From: Candidatus Woesearchaeota archaeon
GTDB lineage: Archaea; Nanobdellota; Nanobdellia; Woesearchaeales; JAHWHD01
NCBI GenBank assembly: GCA_019323525.1
Contig: JAHWHD010000083.1
Coordinates: forward strand, 1-5,778
Direction: 5' to 3'
DNA length: 5,778 nt
Shown: in pieces, positions 1-4,942 of the stretch
Numbering within the stretch: the stretch's first letter is position 1
How the letters are laid out: each line of letters opens with the position of its first letter
Position numbers and translations under genes: made by a program
Notes under the pieces: generated by a model
Databases searched by the model: none
Told to the model about the DNA's origin: nothing
What the model saw: the letters and a program-made list of their open reading frames with translations, nothing else

Positions 1-299
1 TCGGCAGTTCTTCTGAGTTAGAGCCGGGAGATTTTCTTTATGTAGTCGGTTTTCCCTATGAGTTTCGAAGGCAGCTCACTCATGGAAGGATTTCTTCTAG
101 CTATGGTGTCATTTCTTCTGCTGATGTGAACCCAGGAAATTCAGGAGGTCCTGCTTATGCTCTTAGGGATGGCAAACCTGAACTTGTAGGCTTGACCCAG
201 ACAACAAGAAGGTGCGGTATATCTGGTTTCATCCCTGTAGATGCTGTTAAGCGTTTTCTTTCAAGTATTGGTTTGTATAATTTATGTGGGGGGAGATAA
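1..299 (+). CDS. Trypsin-like serine peptidase, C-terminal part (5' end outside window)
   Basis: The frame is open from the window edge (first full codon at base 3) to a TAA at 297-299, giving about 98 residues. It contains NPGNSGGP (bases 129-152), the nucleophile motif of chymotrypsin-fold peptidases of the HtrA/Trypsin_2 kind, with the catalytic Ser at 141-143. Upstream, VGFPYEF and HGRISS match the strands that precede the nucleophile in this family. Downstream, GFIPVDAVKRFL resembles the end of the HtrA protease domain (usually '..AIP.. v..fL'). The protein stops about 50 residues after the Ser, so no PDZ domain follows. The catalytic His and Asp, and any signal peptide, would lie outside the window. 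It probably cleaves or quality-controls envelope proteins, but the substrate is unknown. Its stop shares one base with the start of the next gene, so the two are likely co-transcribed. Fold assignment is firm; role is inferred. Confidence 0.88.
   Translation, partial: GSSSELEPGDFLYVVGFPYEFRRQLTHGRISSSYGVISSADVNPGNSGGPAYALRDGKPELVGLTQTTRRCGISGFIPVDAVKRFLSSIGLYNLCGGR
288..296 (+). promoter_or_regulatory. G-rich ribosome-binding site deciding the ATG at 299
   Basis: A run of six G followed by AGA lies directly before the TAATG junction, leaving only about 3-4 bases between GGAG and the ATG at 299. An earlier in-frame ATG at 284 would place this purine tract inside the gene and has no such site ahead of it. 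The later start is therefore preferred. Confidence 0.5.
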
Positions 300-532
300 T
301 GTCGGATATAATAAAACAGGAAAGACGATATCAGTCAAAGGCAAGGTCTGCGCGTAATAAACATGGAAGATGTCCTGCCCAGAGGGAGTTTATGAACAAG
401 ACATACTGTTCGAGGGAGATTGCCTGCCAAGAGTACGGTGGAGGCTTAATTGCAGTTAGGGAAGAGGGCGAACTAAAGCTCATGTACAGGTGCAGGTTTG
501 TGGAGACTTTTAACTATGTCAGAAGAAGTTGA
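299..532 (+). CDS. Small basic four-cysteine protein of unknown function
   Basis: This is a 77-residue protein when started at the ATG of the TAATG junction with the peptidase gene; an in-frame ATG at 284 would add five residues. I do not recognise the family. The N-terminal third is strongly basic (many Lys and Arg up to residue 24). Four cysteines follow at 25, 37, 43 and 65, with His22 close to the first. The spacing C-x11-C-x5-C-x21-C fits no standard zinc ribbon that I know, but four cysteines in so short a protein suggest metal binding or, if exported, disulfides. No signal peptide or membrane segment is visible, which favours an intracellular zinc- or nucleic-acid-binding role. That role is inference only. 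The gene overlaps its upstream neighbour by 1 bp and its downstream neighbour by 17 bp, so it belongs to the same operon. Confidence 0.7.
   Translation: MSDIIKQERRYQSKARSARNKHGRCPAQREFMNKTYCSREIACQEYGGGLIAVREEGELKLMYRCRFVETFNYVRRS
502..505 (+). promoter_or_regulatory. Ribosome-binding site (GGAG) for the gene at 516
   Basis: GGAG lies 10 bases before the ATG at 516, inside the upstream coding region. It supports the ATG at 516 over an in-frame TTG at 498, which would put the site within the gene. Confidence 0.5.
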
Positions 533-779
533 TAATCTTTTGGACAGTCTTGGAAAGAAGTATGGTTATGATAGGCGGTTCATGGATTCAATGTATGTGC
601 TTGTTGAGAGGATGTATGCTTTGCCTGAACAGTACAAGTCTGGCTTGCTGATGCTGCTAGAAGAGACTTATAAGAGGCACATGGTTATAGTGAAAGCTGC
701 TGAGAGGGTCTCGGACAAGAAAGAATGGTTGTCTAAGGTGGCTCTAAGGTGGATGAACACTAAGCCCATTAAGAACTAA
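516..779 (+). CDS. Small helical protein of unknown function
   Basis: This is an 87-residue protein if started at the ATG at 516; a TTG at 498 in the same frame would add six residues but lacks a ribosome-binding site. The sequence is charged, free of cysteine and has no membrane segment. It looks entirely helical: an acidic first turn (MSEEVDNLL), then an amphipathic stretch with LVERMYALPEQY and LLMLLEETYKRH in the middle, and a Lys-rich end. It resembles no catalytic family that I recognise; a small scaffold or protein-protein adaptor is conceivable but unproven. It overlaps the four-cysteine gene by 17 bp, so translation is probably coupled, and it is the last gene of the operon that begins with the peptidase. 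A new promoter follows its stop codon at once. Confidence 0.65.
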   Translation: MSEEVDNLLDSLGKKYGYDRRFMDSMYVLVERMYALPEQYKSGLLMLLEETYKRHMVIVKAAERVSDKKEWLSKVALRWMNTKPIKN

Positions 780-782
780 ATA

Positions 783-790
783 TTTATATA
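783..790 (+). promoter_or_regulatory. TATA box for the thioredoxin reductase gene
   Basis: TTTATATA is preceded by an A-rich BRE-like stretch (CTAAATA) and sits directly after the stop of the upstream gene. Transcription starting about 25 bases after the box centre would begin near 811-813, leaving a short leader that just includes the Shine-Dalgarno site. Confidence 0.65.
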
Positions 791-812
791 CCATTTATTT
801 TTCTATTTCTTT

Positions 813-819
813 GAGGTGA
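813..819 (+). promoter_or_regulatory. Strong Shine-Dalgarno site GAGGTGA for trxB
   Basis: GAGGTGA is a near-complete complement of the archaeal 16S rRNA 3' end and lies 6 bases before the ATG at 826. The same site with the same spacing recurs before the gene at 2033. Confidence 0.75.
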
Positions 820-825
820 AAATTT

Positions 826-1785
826 ATGGTTAAGTCAAAAACATCTTCTAATAGTCAAGTGTATGATCTTATAATAATCGGTACAGGTGCTGCTGGGTAT
901 ACAGCAGCGATATATGCTTCAAGGTACAAGCTTAACACTTTGTTGATAGGTAAAGAGTACGGGGGTGTTGCTGCTGAGGCTTATATTGTAGAGAACTATC
1001 CTGGTTTTGAAAGCATCAAAGGTTTTGACCTTATGGAAAACTGGAGAAAGCATGTAAAGGCTTTAGGTGTCCCTATTAAGGCTGGAACTGTTGATGGTTT
1101 GAACAAGGTTAAGGACGGGTTTGAGGTTTATGTAGGAGAGAAAACAATGTATAAGTGCAAGGCTTTGATAATGGCTATAGGTTTGGAGAGACGCAAGCTG
1201 GATGTTGAAGGAGAGGAGCATTTGTTGGGCAAAGGCATACATTACTGCGCAACATGCGATGCACCGTTCTATAAAGGTAAGACTGCTGCTGTTGTTGGTG
1301 GTAGTGATTCTGCTGCTTCAGCAGCTTTGTTACTGGCTGAGTATTGCACAAAAGTCTATATCATCTATCGTAAGGAAAAGTTGAGGAGTGAGCCGTACTG
1401 GACAGAACTTGTTCAGAAGAATAAGAAGATTGAAGTTATTTATAACACTAATGTTACAAAAGCTCTTGGAGAGAAGTCTTTAGAGGCTGTTGAGCTTGAT
1501 AATCCTTATAAGGGCGTAAAGAAGCTGAAGCTTGATGGTCTGTTTATCGAGATAGGCGCTGTTCCTAATCTGGCGCTGATTGAAGAGCTGGATTTAGAGC
1601 ATGATGGCGGATATATCAAGGTCAATACAAAGCAGGAGACTTCAGAAGCTGGTGTCTGGGCAGCAGGTGATGTAACAACTGGGTCATTGCCTTTGAAGCA
1701 GATAATAGTTGCAGCTGCACAAGGTGCACAGGCTGCAAACGGAGCTTTTGTTTATGTTAAAAGCTTGCAGGCTAAGAAGAGATAA
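826..1785 (+). CDS. trxB: Thioredoxin reductase
   Basis: This 319-residue flavoprotein is full length for the low-molecular-weight thioredoxin reductases, which pass electrons from NAD(P)H through FAD and a disulfide to thioredoxin in the cytoplasm. Visible motifs in order are the FAD-binding GTGAAG at 19-24, VENYPGF at 55-61, the redox-active CATC at 141-144 followed by DAPF, the second dinucleotide-binding motif GGSDSA at 158-163, and AAGD at 279-282 before the closing FAD-contact helix. Ten or so residues precede the first strand, a little longer than usual. The NADPH 2'-phosphate motif, HRRxxxR in the E. coli enzyme, reads YRKEKLR (181-187), and the usual GGQ after the first domain's strand reads GGV (46-48), so cofactor preference may differ. 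The gene has its own TATA box and Shine-Dalgarno site. No canonical CxxC thioredoxin is encoded in the window, so its partner lies elsewhere. Confidence 0.95.
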   Translation: MVKSKTSSNSQVYDLIIIGTGAAGYTAAIYASRYKLNTLLIGKEYGGVAAEAYIVENYPGFESIKGFDLMENWRKHVKALGVPIKAGTVDGLNKVKDGFEVYVGEKTMYKCKALIMAIGLERRKLDVEGEEHLLGKGIHYCATCDAPFYKGKTAAVVGGSDSAASAALLLAEYCTKVYIIYRKEKLRSEPYWTELVQKNKKIEVIYNTNVTKALGEKSLEAVELDNPYKGVKKLKLDGLFIEIGAVPNLALIEELDLEHDGGYIKVNTKQETSEAGVWAAGDVTTGSLPLKQIIVAAAQGAQAANGAFVYVKSLQAKKR

Positions 1786-1798
1786 ACTACATAGATAA

Positions 1799-1807
1799 TT
1801 TAATATA
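1799..1807 (+). promoter_or_regulatory. Putative TATA box giving a leaderless transcript
   Basis: TTTAATATA is centred about 27 bases before the ATG at 1830, which would put the transcription start at or next to that ATG. No Shine-Dalgarno site precedes 1830, in keeping with leaderless translation. A second TATA-like string, TTTATAAA at 1815-1822, is too close to the start to serve this ATG. Confidence 0.5.
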
Positions 1808-1829
1808 CTAGTTATTTATAAATTATTTC

Positions 1830-2021
1830 ATGGATTTGTACTCTAAATGGAAGAAACATGTGCAGAAAGAATTGAACGAGTTGACTGAGTTAAAGCCAAC
1901 TAAGGTTGATGCTAAGTGTCCTAAGTGTCTAACCCTTAATTTGGAGTTTGACCCTTCAACTGGTAAAGTGCACTGCAAGAATTGCGGGTATGAAGATTAT
2001 ATTGTTAAGGTTATGAAATGA
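1830..2021 (+). CDS. Small zinc-ribbon protein
   Basis: The 63-residue product has a charged, probably helical N-terminus (residues 1-20, many Lys and Glu) followed by a four-cysteine zinc ribbon: CPKC at 30-33 and CKNC at 49-52, separated by 15 residues that read as a beta hairpin, with the Gly-Tyr after the last Cys typical of ribbons. Zinc ribbons of this size are common in archaea and usually bind nucleic acid or protein; the exact family is not one I can name. The start lacks a ribosome-binding site and appears leaderless. The next gene begins 11 bases after its stop, and that gene's Shine-Dalgarno site overlaps the TGA, so the two are co-transcribed. The zinc ribbon may act with the NYN nuclease as a substrate-binding partner; this is inferred from context alone. 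Confidence 0.82.
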   Translation: MDLYSKWKKHVQKELNELTELKPTKVDAKCPKCLTLNLEFDPSTGKVHCKNCGYEDYIVKVMK

Positions 2022-2026
2022 GGTGA
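2020..2026 (+). promoter_or_regulatory. Shine-Dalgarno site GAGGTGA overlapping the upstream stop codon
   Basis: GAGGTGA begins on the second base of the zinc-ribbon gene's TGA (2019-2021) and ends 6 bases before the ATG at 2033. Ribosomes ending the first gene would be well placed to start the second. Confidence 0.7.
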
Positions 2027-2032
2027 ATCTAA

Positions 2033-2653
2033 ATGACATCATTACAACATAAAGATCAAAAGGTTGCTGTGCTTATAGATGTACAGAACATGTATTATTC
2101 TGCTAAGCATATGTTTAAGGCCAAGGTTAACTTTAAAGAGATTTTAAAGACAGCTGTGGCTGGAAGGAGTTTGATAAGGGCTATAGCTTATGTTATAGAA
2201 GCTGATATTAAAGGTGAAGAAACTTTCCATAAAGCTCTTGAGAATATAGGGATTGAAGTCAAGAGTAAAGGTCTTCAGACGTTTATAGGCGGAGCTAAGA
2301 AAGGTGATTGGGATATAGGATTAGCGATGGATGCTGTACGTTTAAGTAATAAAGCCGATACTATTGTTATTGTTTCTGGTGACGGAGATTTTAAGGATCT
2401 TCTGATATATCTTAAAACTCATGGGTGTAGGACAGAGGTAATTGCGTTTGCAAAGACTGCTTCTAAGCTGATCAAAGATGAAGCTGACATGTTTGTTGAT
2501 CTGGAGACTGATAAGAAGAAGTATCTTATGTCAATGGACAAACAGAGTTCTTTGAAAAGGGTGATTAAGAAGAAAGAACCACAGGAACCTCCTAAGATTG
2601 CAAAGGATTCGAGAAAGTCTGTATCTATGCCTAAATCACTGTCACAAACCTGA
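2033..2653 (+). CDS. NYN/LabA-like PIN-fold putative nuclease
   Basis: The 206-residue protein carries a NYN domain (DUF88/LabA-like) over residues 10-157. The acidic positions expected of this PIN-related fold are present: Asp16 with Asn19 in LIDVQN, Asp93, Asp95 and Asp100 in GDWDIGLAMD, and Asp117 and Asp119 in SGDGDF, followed by the strand-and-helix TEVIAF. NYN proteins are metal-dependent ribonucleases or are thought to be so, and act in RNA processing or decay. After residue 158 the sequence becomes a basic, Lys/Ser/Pro-rich tail of nearly 50 residues, probably disordered and able to bind RNA, in place of the OST-HTH or other C-terminal domain found in some relatives. The gene is the second of an operon with the zinc-ribbon gene. 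Its last 23 bases overlap the end of the opposite-strand gene. Fold is confident; RNA substrate unknown. Confidence 0.88.
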   Translation: MTSLQHKDQKVAVLIDVQNMYYSAKHMFKAKVNFKEILKTAVAGRSLIRAIAYVIEADIKGEETFHKALENIGIEVKSKGLQTFIGGAKKGDWDIGLAMDAVRLSNKADTIVIVSGDGDFKDLLIYLKTHGCRTEVIAFAKTASKLIKDEADMFVDLETDKKKYLMSMDKQSSLKRVIKKKEPQEPPKIAKDSRKSVSMPKSLSQT

Positions 2654-3302
2654 AATAATCTGAGTTAATGTATGATTTTTCATCTGTCACTGTTATAATT
2701 GTGTTATTGTTATAGGCGATGATGTTAATTTCTGCGCCATATGTTGAAGCTTTTGTCAGGTCAAGCCATTCTTCCTGTCGTAGTTCTTGTACTATCATAT
2801 AGATTTCAGCGAATCTTATAGATGATCTTGAATTAAAGTTGTCAACTGACTTTGTTGTAGTGCCTTTTTTTATTGTCAATGGAAAATGTATTGAGGAATG
2901 GATTGCTCTGCCGTTTATCTGCGTTGTAACTGTTGGTTTTTCATATGAAACATCATAGCCGTAGTCTGAAAAAAAGCTTATATTGATACATTTTGGCAGG
3001 CCTGCTTCTATGAACGTGCTTAGCTCTTGTTCCATTGTAGCTTTATCTGGAAGGTCGTATGAGATCTTTTGGTATTCTGTCTCTAGGTAGTTCTCAGGGT
3101 AGATATAACCCCCTTGCAGGAACATGAGTTGTAGAGCGTCGTTGCTGACGTCTTTAACGCATTGCTGGACAAACATTTCTACGTCACTTGAAGAACGTTC
3201 GGTCTGTGCTTTTGGGAATTTATATATGAACAGTATGGCAAAACCTAGCAGGATTATAATTACAGCAACTGTGATGAATATTGTTATTTGGCTTTTTCTC
3301 AT
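2631..3302 (-). CDS. Membrane-anchored envelope protein with Arg-Lys-Ser-Gln N-terminus
   Basis: The 223-residue protein starts MRKSQITIF and enters one hydrophobic helix (about residues 6-27), leaving the rest outside the cell if oriented by the positive-inside rule. The exposed part has VEMFVQQCVKDV (41-52), a QGGYIYPE stretch (63-70), a second cysteine at 105, then beta-rich sequence ending in YFRFVTVI. I recall abundant uncharacterised Woesearchaeota and Pacearchaeota proteins with this layout, including a 'K-G-Q' start, a Cys in a helix and a QGGYI element, but cannot confirm by search. Cys48 and Cys105 may form a disulfide. The start resembles archaeal class III (prepilin) signal peptides, where cleavage falls before the Gln, though the Glu at +5 of those is Phe here. 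Its ATG overlaps the upstream gene's TGA (ATGA), so translation is coupled and no separate ribosome-binding site is seen. Function unknown. Confidence 0.82.
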   Translation of the reverse strand: MRKSQITIFITVAVIIILLGFAILFIYKFPKAQTERSSSDVEMFVQQCVKDVSNDALQLMFLQGGYIYPENYLETEYQKISYDLPDKATMEQELSTFIEAGLPKCINISFFSDYGYDVSYEKPTVTTQINGRAIHSSIHFPLTIKKGTTTKSVDNFNSRSSIRFAEIYMIVQELRQEEWLDLTKASTYGAEINIIAYNNNTIITVTDEKSYINSDYFRFVTVI

Positions 3303-4900
3303 TTGTATTTCTCGTATTTTTCTGTTGAAAATTCCTGTAATATGTTGGGGATGTTTGGGTTATCTTTTGCAAAGATTTTGATTTTGTCCTGGATTAACAG
3401 TCTATTTTGGAATTCTATATCAGGAGCTGATGGAGAACTGTACCTTGCCAGATAGTTCTTTATGTTTTGGCGGATGCCTGGAAGGTAAAGGTATCTTTTG
3501 GTTTGTTCCCTTATTTTGAACGGTCCTGCTGTAAGTTCTGCTGAAGCATTGTCAAGTCTTAGCTCTTCAATTATGTCAAAGTTGCTGTCCATTGAAAACA
3601 CTGCAATATTATCATCAGAACTGTAGGTTACAGTTCCTCTTGTGTAGGTTGCCTTGCCTTTTAGCACTATCTTTCTATCTACAAAGTCTATAAGTCCGTC
3701 AACGTCTGCGTACTCGGGTTCTGCAACGCTTTTTCGTATTCTAAGTTTAAAGTCTTGATTGAAATCTAATGTGAATGATTTCTCTGGTTTTGTCCTGTCG
3801 CTGTAAGTGTACTTAGAGCCTTTAGCAGCTTCAAGGTATTCTATGCCGTCTTCGTCATTGTACACAATCTTTGACCTTGCATCGCTTGTGAACGTTTCTA
3901 CAAAGTTGAAGGTTGTGAAGTCAAGCTCAGTGTCAGATGTTGTTACAGTTATCTGTTTACCTATCTTGTAAGAGTTAACGATCGCGTTGTAGTCTAAAGT
4001 CTTGAACGTGATAAGGTTGTTGATGTTTCCTTTGATGTCTTTGCCCAGGGTTAGTTTTGTCTGTGAGCCCTGGAAGTCTACCTCTACCTCTTTTCCTGCG
4101 TCAATGTTCTCTAGTTTTGCTACAGTGGTGGCTCCAGGGATTACCATGACATTGTCGTCTGTTGTTGAAGATGTTTTTAAGTAGGTAAGTTTACCGTTAG
4201 AGTCTGTCCTTGCAGTTGTAGGGCCTAGCTGTCTATATGCGATTTCTCCGTTGTTGAACAGTATAGCAGAAGTTCTCTGGAACGAGAGTTCCCTGTTAGG
4301 GGTTAGCTTGTCGTCAGCTGCTGAGATAGATCCTAGGGATAATGTTTTCTTGTTAAGGTTGGCTAGCATGTCAGTGTAGTCTGTTACAAATGTTTGTCCT
4401 ATCCTGGCTGCTTCTCCGCTTGATGAAGATAGTAAGTATTCGTTGTTTACGAAGCCAAAGTTAAGGTTATTACCTTGGTTAAGTTCAAACGTCTCTCCAA
4501 GTTTGACCTCGTCACTGCCGCGGAAGACGTCGAAGGATCTTGCTTCGAAACTGGTTGAGTCCCTTCTTGCGTTCAGATCGTATAAGTTAGAACCTTCTAC
4601 ATTGGTGTTTGTGTCTTCAAACTGTTGTGCTAGCTGGAGGTAGAGGTTTTCGAAGTCTATGGAGTAGTCGCCTTGGGCTGTTGCAGTACGAGAACTGTCA
4701 ATTACCTCGGTCGGTTCTTTGTATTCTCCTGTTTTAGCTTCAGAGCCTTCGGTTGTTGATGTTTGTGATATGTCGTCAACGTTGCCGGCTTCACTCTCAC
4801 CAAGATCGTCTTCATCATCCGCAGCTAGAGTCGTTATAGCAGATACAATTAGAATTAGTACAACAATCAAGACCAATATATTTTTACTTATAAAGTCCAT
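3299..4900 (-). CDS. Large signal-anchored, cysteine-free surface protein of unknown function
   Basis: The 533-residue protein opens with MDFISK and a hydrophobic helix (about residues 8-26) ending in TLA-ADD, which reads as a signal peptide with possible cleavage after Ala26 or Ala27, or as an anchor. Residues 28-75 are acidic and Thr/Ser-rich without hydrophobic clusters, like the stalk or glycosylated linker of archaeal surface proteins. From about residue 80 to 465 short alternating strands dominate (for example KLTLGKDIK, QITVTTSD, KIVLKGKATY), suggesting stacked beta sheets. The last 65 residues look helical. There is no second membrane segment and no cysteine at all. I know no family for it. 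It probably faces the cell exterior as a structural, adhesive or scaffold protein together with the coupled 223-residue protein, which starts inside its stop codon. No Shine-Dalgarno site precedes the ATG, and the promoter position suggests a leaderless transcript. Confidence 0.82.
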   Translation of the reverse strand: MDFISKNILVLIVVLILIVSAITTLAADDEDDLGESEAGNVDDISQTSTTEGSEAKTGEYKEPTEVIDSSRTATAQGDYSIDFENLYLQLAQQFEDTNTNVEGSNLYDLNARRDSTSFEARSFDVFRGSDEVKLGETFELNQGNNLNFGFVNNEYLLSSSSGEAARIGQTFVTDYTDMLANLNKKTLSLGSISAADDKLTPNRELSFQRTSAILFNNGEIAYRQLGPTTARTDSNGKLTYLKTSSTTDDNVMVIPGATTVAKLENIDAGKEVEVDFQGSQTKLTLGKDIKGNINNLITFKTLDYNAIVNSYKIGKQITVTTSDTELDFTTFNFVETFTSDARSKIVYNDEDGIEYLEAAKGSKYTYSDRTKPEKSFTLDFNQDFKLRIRKSVAEPEYADVDGLIDFVDRKIVLKGKATYTRGTVTYSSDDNIAVFSMDSNFDIIEELRLDNASAELTAGPFKIREQTKRYLYLPGIRQNIKNYLARYSSPSAPDIEFQNRLLIQDKIKIFAKDNPNIPNILQEFSTEKYEKYK

Positions 4901-4923
4901 ATCAAGAAATTATGTTTTATATA

Positions 4924-4932
4924 CTATAAAAA
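4924..4932 (-). promoter_or_regulatory. Putative TATA box for the surface-protein operon
   Basis: Read on the minus strand the region gives TTTTTATAG with CAAAGA ahead of it as a BRE-like element. Its centre is about 28 bases before the ATG at 4900, predicting a start of transcription within a few bases of that ATG. A second candidate, TATATAAAA (minus strand, 4915-4923), would place the start inside the gene. The T5 run here could also end transcripts from the gene upstream. Confidence 0.45.
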
Positions 4933-4942
4933 TCTTTGGAAT

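Noticed and set aside
284..298. Earlier ATG for the four-cysteine gene
   Set aside because: The G-rich ribosome-binding tract lies between this ATG and the one at 299, and the later start gives the compact TAATG junction.
1312..1325. Inverted repeat GCTGC-TTCA-GCAGC inside trxB
   Set aside because: The stem is only 5 bp and arises from Ala/Ser codons next to the GGSDSA motif; there is no T-run or gene end nearby.
1202..1384. Open frame on the + strand inside trxB
   Set aside because: It lies wholly within a well-supported gene in another frame and has no recognisable motif or ribosome-binding site.
2676..2680. T5 run as a terminator for the zinc-ribbon/NYN operon
   Set aside because: Five Ts without a hairpin, inside a coding region on the other strand, are too weak to call a terminator, although archaeal termination can use short T-runs.
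3124..3381. Open frame on the + strand with a hydrophobic stretch, antisense to the two envelope genes
   Set aside because: It is the reverse complement of the hydrophobic N-terminal helix and the gene junction, without its own promoter or ribosome-binding site.
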